From Marinicella algicola (GTDB lineage Bacteria > Pseudomonadota > Gammaproteobacteria > Xanthomonadales > Marinicellaceae), in assembly GCF_028401385.1 (NCBI RefSeq), contig NZ_JAQOMR010000001.1:3702501-3766500 (forward strand): a DNA stretch of 64,000 nucleotides, written 5' to 3'. Positions within the stretch are counted from its first letter, which is position 1. The number at the start of each line of letters is the position of its first letter. The position numbers and the translations under genes are program-made. The notes below the pieces were generated by a model. The model was not told the origin of the DNA. It saw only the letters and a program-made list of their open reading frames with translations, and searched no databases. Shown in pieces: positions 1 through 9,141 of this stretch.

Positions 1-133
1 CCTCAAACCGCGCGCCAAGCGCTTCCAGCACCTTGTCCGGGCAACCGAGCCCGGAGGAGGAAGACACCGAAACAACGGCGTTGTCTGAAATCCGGCTGAC
101 GGCGGCTTCCGCGCTGACGACTTTGGTTTCCAT
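1..133 (-). CDS. CoA-transferase family protein, N-terminal fragment
   Basis: The leftward reading frame starts at ATG 133-131 and runs off the window edge, so only about 44 residues are visible. They read METKVVSAEAAVSRISDNAV followed by a Ser/Gly-rich turn and LGCPDKVLEALGARF. This pattern (start, 'SAEEAAxxIxDGxxVxVSGxGGxGxPxxVLxALxxRF') is that of the first strand and helix of class I CoA-transferases (3-oxoacid/acetate CoA-transferase). The start lies 3 bp after the stop of the downstream-read oxidoreductase gene, so the two are probably co-transcribed. The catalytic Glu is outside the window. Substrate unknown. Confidence 0.6.
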   Translation of the reverse strand, partial: METKVVSAEAAVSRISDNAVVSVSSSSGLGCPDKVLEALGARFE

Positions 134-136
134 GTC

Positions 137-1138
137 TCAGTATCCCTTGTAGTCCACATCAACGGCCCGGCCCTCGCGGGCCGAGCGGGCAACAGCAAGC
201 GCGACGGCCAACGATTTCAGGCCATCGACGCCATCGGCGGCCGGAGCACCATGGCCTGTGACCGCACTGTTGAAGGCCTGGAGGCCGTAGCCGTAGAGCT
301 CGTGCCGCTCGTAGTTCAACTGCAGTGTGCCGTCCTTGTCGGTGAGCGTGATTATGCCGCTCGGGTTCTGTGTCATCACGTTACGAGCAAACACCGACCC
401 CTTTGTGCCGTGCACCTCGATGCCGGAGCCGGCAAAAGGATGGGTGAAGCTCTCATGGCTTTGCACCATGACCCCGGATGGCATAGTCCAGACCGACATG
501 ACGCTGTCTTCCACGCCCTGGCCAAGCCCGGACGACACCGCCTGAGCGACGACGGTCTTCGGGTCTTCACCCAGATGAAAGCGCACCGTATCGGCGTCAT
601 GGACCGTGATATCCGCAATAACGCCGCCGCCGGCAGCAGCATCGTCGATCCGCCAGCCGCGCAGATGTTCCGGCAGACTGACGGCATGGAAGACCCGCAT
701 CGACAAAATGCGGCCGATCCGGCCTTCGGCAATCAACCGCCGGATGGCCAGATGCGCGCCGCTGCAGCGCAGGTGATGATTGGTCGCAAACACGACACCG
801 GCCTCCCGGGCGGCCTCAATCATTGCTGCCGCGTCTTCAACTCTGAGCGCGAGCGGTTTTTCGCACAGAACGTGCTTGCCGGCGGCAATGGCGGCCATCG
901 CTTGGGGAAAATGCTTCTCATTGGTGGTGGAGATGTAAACGGCGTCGATCCCGGGTTGCGCCAAAAGGGCTTCAAGATCGGTAAACACATGCAGGATTGC
1001 GTTGCGCGCGGCAAAGGCCTGACCCCGTTCGGCATTGGACGACAGCACCGCTTCGACCGTGTGACCAGACTGCGCCCGGATTGCACCGATCATGTGTTCG
1101 GACGCAATCGTACTGGCCCCGATGAGCCCCCACTTCAT
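137..1138 (-). CDS. Gfo/Idh/MocA family NAD(P)-dependent oxidoreductase
   Basis: The protein of 333 residues begins MKWGLIGAST, the N-terminal Rossmann glycine motif of the Gfo/Idh/MocA family. It carries the conserved GKHVLCEKP motif near residue 90, whose Lys takes part in hydride transfer on a sugar or cyclitol hydroxyl. The C-terminal half fits the GFO_IDH_MocA_C substrate domain. I chose the ATG at 1138 over an in-frame upstream start because GGAGGAG lies 6 bases before it. It is followed 3 bp later by a CoA-transferase gene on the same strand, which suggests one operon. The substrate cannot be told from sequence. Confidence 0.85.
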   Translation of the reverse strand: MKWGLIGASTIASEHMIGAIRAQSGHTVEAVLSSNAERGQAFAARNAILHVFTDLEALLAQPGIDAVYISTTNEKHFPQAMAAIAAGKHVLCEKPLALRVEDAAAMIEAAREAGVVFATNHHLRCSGAHLAIRRLIAEGRIGRILSMRVFHAVSLPEHLRGWRIDDAAAGGGVIADITVHDADTVRFHLGEDPKTVVAQAVSSGLGQGVEDSVMSVWTMPSGVMVQSHESFTHPFAGSGIEVHGTKGSVFARNVMTQNPSGIITLTDKDGTLQLNYERHELYGYGLQAFNSAVTGHGAPAADGVDGLKSLAVALAVARSAREGRAVDVDYKGY

Positions 1139-1447
1139 ACCATCTCCTCCCGATTTGGTACGTTCCAATTCCTTGGCCGATATTTATGGAATCAGTTCCC
1201 ATTCGTCAATCGTCAAGCTACGATTTTACCAAGATGGCCGGGTCGAAGCGGCCAGAACCGCGACGATCACCGGATCGGGCATCATCCAAAAAGCATCGAT
1301 AACAGGATAAATCAGCTGCTTTGCGCATCGGTCCGGGGAAAATCCGAAGCAACGGAGATATTCCAGAATCCGTACATCCATAAGAGCGACTTTGAGTGCG
1401 AACCGTTTTTCGGGCCATTCGCATCTCTGCCGAGCACGCGACGCGCC

Positions 1448-2484
1448 CTACTTATCATTCACGGCGCGCCTGACGATCCTGTTGCATTTCCGGATGACGC
1501 GTTTGATCGGGAAAATCACCAGAGCAAGCGTGATCGCCATTTTCTGCTTGAGGCCCCATTCGGGTGCGTCTTCTTCTGTGAGAAACGTCAAAAGATCACT
1601 CGCGATTGCGGGCTTTGTAAACCGTTCTGCCTGCTTGGCGATCTCTGCATGAAGCTGGCTCAGATCGTTTGAGACGACCTTGACGAGAAGCGAAAACAAC
1701 TCCTCCTGGGCATCCTGCGGGCTACAGCGGTGGTCGGCCCTGAGAAGCAGGCAATCCCTGTCAGGCGTGCCGACGGAAAGGTATCCGGGCTCCCGGTCGA
1801 TGATCGGTATGGTATGAGCCGCCCAGGCATTGATCAGCTTTGTCGGCGGCTTGCGCCCGACTTCGCGCTCCTGCGGATTACGCAGACAGAGGGTAACCAG
1901 AATATTACTGAAATCGAGTGCCTCATTCGGGTTTTCTTTGTCGAAATCACAAAAGCGAAATGCGATGCCTGCTTTTTCGCAGCGGGCAATGAAATCCCGC
2001 GTCATGATATGATCGGGCCGGTTTTTCGTCCGCCGTAAACTGCAACCGTTTTTCTGTTCCCGTTTGACTTGATCAATCCGTTCTGCGGCAACAGAGGAAT
2101 AAATCTGTCATTCGCTTCGGTAAGCCGGAACAGATTGGGCACAACAGACCGGCTGACAAAGAATACCGGCAGGCTCTCGAGTGGCGCGTCAGAATGAATC
2201 GAAACGATCTGAGGCGGGCTTTTTCGCCGCATCATTTCCCAATAAACAGCCAGGTTATTGCGATAGCTGTACCGTTTCTTCTGATAGACGACGTAGATAT
2301 CAGCCTTGCCGGTTGTTTTGGAAATCACCGTTTCCGGATGCAAACCCCGGACAGCAAGGAAGTTTTGGAAAAACCCGTGGCCGACTCCGTCAGGAAAGCG
2401 CATAGGGTCCTTTTCAGGGTCCCAATTTCTAACCGCATCAAGGTCAACCGGCCCCTCATACAGAAAGTGTATTTTCTTAGTCAT
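1448..2484 (-). CDS. Glycosyltransferase-like protein (frameshifted)
   Basis: Two overlapping leftward frames join into one protein of about 345 residues if one A is added to the A5 run (T run 2022-2026 on +). The seam then reads GGRKNRPDHIMTRDFIARC. The start MTKKIHFLYEG has AGGT just upstream. The C-terminal half has a segment PPTKLINAWAAHTIPIIDRE, typical of the donor-binding region of GT-B-like or fucosyltransferase-like enzymes, followed by a basic C-terminus. The exact family is uncertain. It faces the GT2 gene at 2772 tail-away (divergent), and both have lower GC than the rest of the window, hinting at an acquired surface-polysaccharide locus. Confidence 0.6.
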
Positions 2485-2771
2485 TACCTGCGGTCCAGTC
2501 GAGCCCGGAAAAATCGGGTTTTCACATGCTATGCCGTACTCACGCTGGCCTCGCAAGGCTATTTTTCCACAACCGAGAGCGCCTGCTGCAGGCGGTTTTC
2601 GATTTCTGGGCATGGATACCTGACTGTATCAGGAATAGACAAACGCTCTGTGGAAATCGGATTTGGCGTTATCGTCCCTCGTGATACATTGCATTGCTTG
2701 CCATTCAGAACTCAGAGTGATGTATAGAATACAGCAATTTACATAGTGATAAACCCGGGAATATTCCGTGA

Positions 2772-3680
2772 ATGAAAGCCACATTTCTGATATTAACCTA
2801 TAATCAAGAAGATTATATCGAAGAGGCTTTGAATGCGGCATTCAAGCAGACATATCGTCCCCTCGAAATCTTAATCTGTGATGACGCATCGACAGATGGA
2901 ACGGCTTCATTAATTGAACATATTCTGAGATATGCACCCGATGACATCGCAGTAAAATTTGTCGCACACAAGAAAAACCTTGGTTTTGTTGGAAATCTGA
3001 ATCAATCCATTCTGCTGGCAAGCGGCGAGGTAATCGTGTTCGCACCCGGCGACGATGTTTCCTACCCGGAGCGAACAACCAGAATCGTTGAGAAATTCAA
3101 GGAAACAAATGCGCTGTTGGTACATTCGCATGCGAAATGCAAAGACCTGGCAGGCAATGATATCGAACGATTATACTCCAAAACGATTTTCACCCGGAAG
3201 AATAATATATATTTAGTATCGAAGTCGCGTTCGCTTTATCTTGGTGCGTCAGGCGCCTGGCACCGCGACCTGTTCGAAAAATACGGCCTGATAACAGCCC
3301 AGGGCTTTATCCCCGAAGATCTGGTATTCGGCTACCGTGCCTATCTCGAGGATCGTATCGGTTTTATCGACGAAGAATTGCTGGATTACAGGGTCGGAAG
3401 CGGAATCACGACACGCAAGTTCATCATGCCAAAAACCGTGATGGATTTACAAGAAATCGCGGACAAAATGGGCGAGGTGAAACCAGTTCTGACCCAACGT
3501 CTGATTGATATTAATCGTTATGATGGTGACGAGGGTTTCAAGAAATCTGTAAAGCGTTTTCTCAACCGAAGAATTGATAAAGTCAACAAGAAGCAAGCCT
3601 TCTTGACCAAAGGTTTTTTGAGGCATTCTTCCAATACAGGATCAACCTGGCCACCTTTGAAGCGGCCGTATATGCACTGA
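2772..3680 (+). CDS. Glycosyltransferase family 2 protein
   Basis: The protein has 302 residues and starts MKATFLILTYNQEDYIEEAL, the classic GT-A family 2 beginning. ICDDASTDGT near residue 35 and the DxD-like APGDDVSYPE near residue 93 bind the nucleotide sugar and metal. No membrane segment is evident, so it is probably a cytoplasmic enzyme working on a lipid-linked glycan. The gene is AT-rich (many AAA, ATT and AAT codons) compared with its 60% GC neighbours, which supports recent transfer. Its divergent neighbour is another glycosyltransferase-like gene. Sugar donor and acceptor are unknown. Confidence 0.8.
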   Translation: MKATFLILTYNQEDYIEEALNAAFKQTYRPLEILICDDASTDGTASLIEHILRYAPDDIAVKFVAHKKNLGFVGNLNQSILLASGEVIVFAPGDDVSYPERTTRIVEKFKETNALLVHSHAKCKDLAGNDIERLYSKTIFTRKNNIYLVSKSRSLYLGASGAWHRDLFEKYGLITAQGFIPEDLVFGYRAYLEDRIGFIDEELLDYRVGSGITTRKFIMPKTVMDLQEIADKMGEVKPVLTQRLIDINRYDGDEGFKKSVKRFLNRRIDKVNKKQAFLTKGFLRHSSNTGSTWPPLKRPYMH

Positions 3681-3733
3681 GGCTAAAATTCAAAGCCAGA
3701 AAGAATAACCCTGACTGAACCGTGTTTCGGTAT

Positions 3734-3751
3734 TCACCGTTTTGACGGTGA
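3734..3751. terminator. Small hairpin between GT2 gene and choV
   Basis: A 7-bp perfect stem TCACCGT/ACGGTGA with loop TTTG lies between the convergent ends of the GT2 gene and choV. No clear T tract follows on either strand, so its function as a terminator is only plausible. Confidence 0.3.
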
Positions 3752-3845
3752 GATCTGTGTTGGGCGTCACGCGTTTATGCAGACTTCATCATGCAGCAAC
3801 CGGCTGCCGCATGATTTTACAGAGGTTTCCCGAGACCCATCTCAA

Positions 3846-4880
3846 TTAATTGAGACTGTTTTCCGGATTGAGGGCGGTGACGACATTGGAAGGCCGGATG
3901 CTGCCGACGGTATTGCCGCTGTCGTCAACCACGCGCAGGATCGCGCCCTTACCAAGGGCATTCATCATTTCCGCCAGTTTGATGTTAGGGCTGACAGGAC
4001 GGGCATCCTCCGGTGCGGGATCGTCGCTCATCACATCGGCGGCGCGCAGAACACCCAGCGGGTTAACATTGGCGACAAAGTCGGCGACATAGGCGTCGGC
4101 GGGCTTGCGCACGATCTGGGACGGCGTACCGCACTGGACGATCCGCCCGCCTTCCATGATAGCGATCCGGTCGCCGATCTTGAAGGCCTCGTCGAGGTCG
4201 TGGCTGACGAAGATGATGGTGCGCTTCAGATTGCGCTGCAATTCAATCAGCTCATCCTGAAGACGCGTGCGGATCAACGGATCAAGCGCGGAAAACGGCT
4301 CGTCCATCAGCAGGATCGGCGCTTCAGTGGCAAAGGCGCGGGCAAGACCGACGCGCTGCTGCATTCCGCCGGAAAGTTCACCGACAAGCTGGTCGCCCCA
4401 GTCCTTCAGCCCAACGAGTTCGAGCTGGGCTTCCGCCCTCTTCAGACGCTCCTGTTTGCTCAGGCCCGCAAATTCCAGTCCGAGAGCGATATTGTCGCGG
4501 ACATTGCGCCACGGCAACAGCCCAAACTGCTGGAACACCATGGAAACCCGTGACAGCCGGATATGGCGCAGCGTCTTGTTGTCGGCCTGGGTCACATCAG
4601 TCATCTGGGTGCCGTCATTGACCAGAACGCGGCCGCGGCAGACCGGGTTGAGGCGATTGACAGCCCGAAGCAGGGTCGATTTCCCCGACCCCGAAAGCCC
4701 CATCAGCACCAGAAGCTCGCCTTCACCGACGGCCAGCGAGCAATTGTGCACGCCGAGCACCTGTCCGGTCTCGTCCTGAACTTCCGCGCGGTCCTTGCCG
4801 GCATCCATCAACGGAAGGGCGCTTTCCGGCTTGTCACCGAACACGATATTCACATCTTCAAAGACGACGGCATCAGCCAT
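3846..4880 (-). CDS. choV: Choline ABC transporter ATP-binding protein ChoV
   Basis: This 344-residue ATPase energises choline import with ChoW and the periplasmic ChoX. It has Walker A GLSGSGKST near residue 67, a Q-loop, signature LSGGMQQR near residue 168, Walker B ILLMDEPFSALD and switch His in VSHDLDEA. A C-terminal CBS-like region ends in RVVDDSGNTVGSIRP. This is the ProV/OpuAA class of glycine betaine-type importers. I chose ATG 4880 because it overlaps the end of choW by 8 bases and gives the usual MADAVVFEDVNIVFG start. It is the last gene of choXWV. Confidence 0.93.
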   Translation of the reverse strand: MADAVVFEDVNIVFGDKPESALPLMDAGKDRAEVQDETGQVLGVHNCSLAVGEGELLVLMGLSGSGKSTLLRAVNRLNPVCRGRVLVNDGTQMTDVTQADNKTLRHIRLSRVSMVFQQFGLLPWRNVRDNIALGLEFAGLSKQERLKRAEAQLELVGLKDWGDQLVGELSGGMQQRVGLARAFATEAPILLMDEPFSALDPLIRTRLQDELIELQRNLKRTIIFVSHDLDEAFKIGDRIAIMEGGRIVQCGTPSQIVRKPADAYVADFVANVNPLGVLRAADVMSDDPAPEDARPVSPNIKLAEMMNALGKGAILRVVDDSGNTVGSIRPSNVVTALNPENSLN

Positions 4881-5715
4881 TGTTACGCCCTCCGATCTTG
4901 AGAACCCGGTCGAGAATGATGGCGACGACAACGATGACGAAGCCGCTTTCAAAGCCGAGCGCGGGATTGACCTGATTGAGCGCGCGCACCACCGGAACGC
5001 CAAGCCCGTCTGCACCAACGAGCGCTGCGACAACCACCATCGACAGCGACAGCATGATGGTCTGGTTCAGCCCGGCCATGATCTGCGGTAGCGCATGATG
5101 CAGCTCGACCTTGGTAAGCTTCTGCCACGGTGTTCCGCCAAAGGCATCAGCCGCCTCAAGCAAGGGCTGCGGCACCGAGGAGATACCGAGATGGGTCAGG
5201 CGAATGGAGGCCGGGATCACGAAGATCACGGTGGCCAGGAGACCCGGCACCATGCCGATGCCGAAGAAGATGATCGCCGGGATCAGATAGACGAAAGGCG
5301 GCAGCGTCTGCATCAGGTCGAGAACAGGTTGCACCACCTGATAAAAACGGGGCCGATGGGCTGTGAAGATGCCGATCGGCACGCCGACGGCCATGCAGAT
5401 CAGGCAAGACGAGATCACCAGCGCCAGGCTTTCGGTGGTTTCTTCCCAATAGCCCTGATTGACGATGAACAGAAAGCCGAAAAACACGAACAGCGAAACC
5501 TTCCAGTTGCGCTGAAGCCAGTAGGAAAGCGCGGTCACGACAATAGCGACGGCGATCGGGCCGGGTGCCTGCAGCACCCAGAGCAACCTGTCGATGAGCC
5601 AGCTCATGACCTCGGCCAGACCGTCGAAAAACCAGCCGCCATGGATCTGCAGCCAGTCGAAGATGTCCTGGGCCCAGTGTCCCAGCGGGATCTTGTAGTC
5701 TGTCAGCCAGTGCAA
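4873..5715 (-). CDS. choW: Choline ABC transporter permease ChoW
   Basis: This 280-residue inner-membrane permease of the ProW/OpuAB type has about six to seven hydrophobic helices. The conserved EAA loop is visible as 'EAADAFGGTPWQKLTKVELHHALP' in the C-terminal half (quoted in part), where it contacts ChoV. It carries the typical extended N-terminal region of glycine betaine/choline permeases. It sits between choX and choV with an 8-base overlap into choV, so translation is probably coupled. The assignment to choline rests on the adjacent ChoX. Confidence 0.92.
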   Translation of the reverse strand: MHWLTDYKIPLGHWAQDIFDWLQIHGGWFFDGLAEVMSWLIDRLLWVLQAPGPIAVAIVVTALSYWLQRNWKVSLFVFFGFLFIVNQGYWEETTESLALVISSCLICMAVGVPIGIFTAHRPRFYQVVQPVLDLMQTLPPFVYLIPAIIFFGIGMVPGLLATVIFVIPASIRLTHLGISSVPQPLLEAADAFGGTPWQKLTKVELHHALPQIMAGLNQTIMLSLSMVVVAALVGADGLGVPVVRALNQVNPALGFESGFVIVVVAIILDRVLKIGGRNNG

Positions 5716-5814
5716 GAGGTTGCTCCTTCTTTGTCCCCCGGATAGCCACGACAGGGCCGTGGCCGCGCCGCCGTGCTGCCGGCCGCGTCTCGATCACAAT
5801 CAATGCAGATAAGG

Positions 5815-5851
5815 AAAGGCCCGGAAAAGCGTTTCGCCAGTCCGGGCCTTT
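5815..5851 (-). terminator. Hairpin between choX and choW
   Basis: An 11-bp perfect inverted repeat AAAGGCCCGGA/TCCGGGCCTTT with a 15-base loop lies in the gap between choX and choW. There is no long T run after it on the minus strand. It probably acts as a partial terminator or mRNA-stabilising hairpin that keeps choX transcript above choWV, as is common for binding-protein genes. Confidence 0.5.
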
Positions 5852-5856
5852 TGTCC

Positions 5857-6795
5857 TTAAAGGCCGAGCGAGGCCTTGACCGCCGGCAGGCCCGGCTCGC
5901 CGGACGTGGTGGTCACACCGTCCAGCCAGGCGTCCAGCGCGTCTGGATTAGCCTTGATCCACGCAGCCGTGGCATCGCCCTCATTCTCGCCGTCATTGAG
6001 GATCTGGCCCATGATTTTGTTTTCCATGGCCAGCGAGAACTTCATGTTTTCCAGAAGCTTGCCGACATTCGGGCATTCATCGGCAAAACCCTTGCGGGTC
6101 ACGGTGCGGACAATGCCCTCGCCGCCGAAGAAGTCTTCACCGCCGGTGAGATATTTCAGCGAATAGGTGGCATTCATCGGATGCGGTTCCCAGCCGAGGA
6201 ACACGATCGGCTGTTCCTTGCGGTATTTGCGGCCGACCATGGCGAGCATGCCCTGTTCGGAGCTTTCGGCAACCTTGAAGCCTTCGAGGCCGAACTTGTT
6301 CTCCTCGATCAGCGAGACGAGATAGGCATTGCCCTCATTGCCCGGCTCAATGCCGTAGATCGTGTCATCAAGTTCATCGGCGAACTTGGCGATATCACCA
6401 TAGGTCTTCAGACCCTTTTCATAGGTGTAGGTCGGCACCGCCAGGGTGTATTTTGTGCCTTCCAGATTGGTGGCGACAACGTCGATTTCGCCCTCATCCG
6501 TATAGGGTGTGATCGCGCCGGACTGGGCCGGCATCCAATTGCCGAGGAAGACGTCGATATCGTCGCTCTTCAGCGATGCGAATGTCACCGGAACCGAGAG
6601 AACCTTGACGTCGACATCATAACCGAGGCCTTCAAGCACATGTTTCGCTGTTGCCGTCGTGGTGGTGATGTCCGTCCAGCCGACATCGGAGAAGCTTACA
6701 CTGTCGCAGGCCGTTTCCTGGGCCTGGGCTGCGCCGACGGAAAGGGTTGTGGCGGCGGTAAGAGCTGCGAGCATCATTCGGAAGTTATCAGTCAT
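5857..6795 (-). CDS. choX: Periplasmic choline-binding protein ChoX
   Basis: This protein of 312 residues has a Sec signal peptide ending AAQAQ near residue 26. The aromatic box known from Sinorhizobium meliloti ChoX (W43, W90, Y119, W205) is present with a constant shift of three as W40, W87, Y116 and W202. The polar residues D45 and N156 appear as D42 and N153. That agreement makes choline (and acetylcholine) the likely ligand. It is the first gene of choXWV and lies divergent to betICBA. The palindrome at 6871-6890 lies upstream of both. Confidence 0.95.
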   Translation of the reverse strand: MTDNFRMMLAALTAATTLSVGAAQAQETACDSVSFSDVGWTDITTTTATAKHVLEGLGYDVDVKVLSVPVTFASLKSDDIDVFLGNWMPAQSGAITPYTDEGEIDVVATNLEGTKYTLAVPTYTYEKGLKTYGDIAKFADELDDTIYGIEPGNEGNAYLVSLIEENKFGLEGFKVAESSEQGMLAMVGRKYRKEQPIVFLGWEPHPMNATYSLKYLTGGEDFFGGEGIVRTVTRKGFADECPNVGKLLENMKFSLAMENKIMGQILNDGENEGDATAAWIKANPDALDAWLDGVTTTSGEPGLPAVKASLGL

Positions 6796-6870
6796 GTCAG
6801 CGTTCCTTTCGGGTCCGTTGCAAGATTGCCATTGCGCCTGAAATGGCGCGGCGAAAAACTGTTGGCTTCT

Positions 6871-6890
6871 TTGATTGATCAGTCAATCAA
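6871..6890. promoter_or_regulatory. Perfect palindrome, probable BetI operator
   Basis: TTGATTGA and TCAATCAA form perfect 8-bp arms around a TCAG centre. The site is 75 bp upstream of choX and 98 bp upstream of betI, in the AT-rich divergent promoter region. A dyad of TTGA/TCAA repeats is the kind of site TetR-family BetI binds. A second short palindrome AACATATGTT follows at 6894-6903. Inference: choline-bound BetI releases both operons from this one site. Confidence 0.65.
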
Positions 6891-6988
6891 TATAACATAT
6901 GTTAATTCCTGTAAACGGCGAAGCCAGCAGAGTTGCATATTTCTTCGCCATTAAACGTCTCTGAGCATTTTTTCAGCGGGTTGAGCCG

Positions 6989-7579
6989 ATGCCGAAAACC
7001 GGAATGGAAACCATTCGTCGCGAGGCCCTTGTCAGGGCAGCGATCGAGGAAGTCGGCAAGGTCGGCATGGTTGAGGTCACGGTCGCCAAGATCGCGCGGC
7101 GGGCGGGCGTTTCGCCTGCGCTCGCGCACCATTATTTCGGCTCCAAGGACAAGATATTGTTCGCGGCCATGCGGCGCATCCTTGATGAGTTCGGCACCTC
7201 GGTCAAGGCCCGCTACAAGACGGCGACCACACCGGAGGAACGTCTGTTCGCGGTGATCGAGGCAAGCTTTGGCCGCGACCAGTTCGATCCCGCCGTCGTT
7301 GCCGCCTGGCTTGCCTTTTACGTTCAGGCCCAGCGCAAGGGCGATGCCAGCCGGCTTCTCGCGATCTACGACGCGCGGCTGCGCTCCAATCTTGTCTTTG
7401 CACTCAGACAGCGTGTCAGCCGGGAGGTGGCAAACCGCATCGCCGAAGGGCTCGGATCAATGATCGACGGGTTTTACCTGCGCGCGGCGCTGAAGGATTT
7501 CGGCACCAGCCGCCAGGGCGCCATCGAAATGACCCGGGAATATCTCGAACTCACACTCGCCAAGGAGATGTCTTCATGA
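6989..7579 (+). CDS. betI: Transcriptional repressor BetI (TetR family)
   Basis: The protein has 196 residues. The N-terminal HTH is seen at about residues 10-55, with VTVAKIARRAGVSPALAHHY and FGSKDKILFAAM as the TetR helix-turn-helix and following helix. The C-terminal part (MIDGFYLRAAL near residue 160) matches BetI, which represses betaine synthesis genes and is relieved by choline. The last four bases overlap betC (ATGA), so betI and betC are translationally coupled. It heads the betICBA operon and faces choXWV. Confidence 0.93.
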   Translation: MPKTGMETIRREALVRAAIEEVGKVGMVEVTVAKIARRAGVSPALAHHYFGSKDKILFAAMRRILDEFGTSVKARYKTATTPEERLFAVIEASFGRDQFDPAVVAAWLAFYVQAQRKGDASRLLAIYDARLRSNLVFALRQRVSREVANRIAEGLGSMIDGFYLRAALKDFGTSRQGAIEMTREYLELTLAKEMSS

Positions 7580-9091
7580 CCGCGCGGCCGAACATTCTCG
7601 TTCTCATGGTCGATCAGCTTGCCGGGACCCTGTTTCCCGACGGTCCGGCCGACTTTCTGCACACGCCGAACCTGAGAAAGCTCAGCCAGCGTTCGACGCG
7701 TTTTCAAAATGCCTATACCGGCTCGCCACTGTGCGCGCCGGCGCGCGCCTCTTTCATGAGCGGTCAACTGCCGCGCCGCACCCGCGTTTATGATAATGCC
7801 GCCGAGTTTTCGCCTGATATCCCGACCTATGCCCATCACCTGCGCCGCGCCGGCTACCAGACCGCGCTTGCCGGCAAGATGCACTTCGTCGGTCCCGACC
7901 AGCTCCACGGCTTCGAGGAGCGGCTGACCACCGATGTCTATCCGGCCGATTACGGCTGGACCCCCGACTATGCCAGGCCCGGCGAGCGTATCGACTGGTG
8001 GTATCACAATATGGGTTCGGTGACGGGAGCCGGTGTCGGCGAGATCACCAACCAGCTCGAATATGACGACGAGGTTGCCTATGAGGCGGTGCGCAAGGTC
8101 TATGACCTCGGCCGACGCAAGGACGACCGCCCGTTCATGCTGACCGTCTCCTTCACCCATCCGCATGACCCTTATGTGGCCCGGAAGAAATACTGGGACC
8201 TCTACGAGGGCTGCGACCATCTCGAGCCGGAGATCGACGGGATCGGTTACGATGCGCAGGACGGCCATTCGAAACGGATTTTAGATGCCAATGACTGGCA
8301 GAATTTCGATATTGCGAAGGAAGATATCCGCCGGGCGCGGCGCGCCTATTTCGCAAATGTCTCCTATATCGACGACAAGATCGGCGAAATCCTCGAAGCG
8401 CTGGACGGGACCGGTCTTGCCGAAGACACAGTGATCGTCTTCCTCTCTGACCATGGCGATATGCTGGGCGAACGCGGCTTATGGTTCAAGATGAGCTTTT
8501 ATGAGGGCTCGTCGCGCGTGCCGCTGATGATCGCCGCCCCGGTATGGCACCGGGCCTGGTCAAGACCCCGGCCTCGACCGTCGATATTGCGGCAACGCTT
8601 GCCGATCTCGCCGGCATCGACATGGCGACGATTGCGCCCTGGACCGACGGCGAAAGCCTGATCCCCGTGGCAGCAGGCGCTGCGCGAAAAATGCCGGTGC
8701 GCATGGAATATGCGGCCGAAGCCTCCGAGGCGCCGCTGGTTTCGATCCGCGAAGGCCGGTTCAAGTATAATCATTGCGAACTCGACCCACCGCAGCTTTT
8801 CGATCTTGAGGCCGATCCGCACGAGCTTACCAACCTTGCTGCAGATCCTGCCCACGCCGCCACCGTTGCCGGTTTTGCGCAAAGGTGCGCCAGATGTGGG
8901 ACATGGCGGCCTATGACGCCGAAATCCGCGAAAGCCAGGCGCGCCGTCATATCGTCTATGAGGCGCTTCGAAACGGCGACTACAAGCCATGGGATTATCA
9001 GCCGGTCAAAAATGCCTCGGAACGGTTCATGCGCAATCACATGGACCTCAACATTCTCGAAGCCAGCCAGCGCTGGCCCCGTGACAGATAG
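7576..9091 (+). CDS. betC: Choline-sulfatase BetC (two frameshifts)
   Basis: BetC hydrolyses choline-O-sulfate to choline and sulfate in the cytoplasm. The sulfatase signature [11 protein letters not shown] places the formylglycine-forming Cys at residue 53 (54 in S. meliloti BetC). Metal ligands are seen at MVDQ near residue 12 and [13 protein letters not shown] near residue 295. The frame breaks twice: adding one C to the C4 run 8537-8540 gives [13 protein letters not shown], and adding one A to the A3 run 8881-8883 gives [11 protein letters not shown]. The C-terminal end [14 protein letters not shown] tail matches the full length of about 505 residues. betC in the operon is typical of rhizobia and absent from E. 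coli. Confidence 0.9.
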
Positions 9092-9141
9092 GGCGTTCGC
9101 GCACCCCGAAACAACGAATGCGGACCAAGCGGAGAGCAACA

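Noticed and set aside
251..1672. 473-residue plus-strand open frame
   Set aside because: It is the antisense shadow of the Gfo/Idh/MocA gene and runs into the end of the glycosyltransferase gene; composition is not protein-like and no motif is seen.
5773..6954. 393-residue plus-strand open frame opposite choX
   Set aside because: Mirror of the choX coding strand; choX has a signal peptide and the full aromatic ligand box, so the minus strand is the gene.
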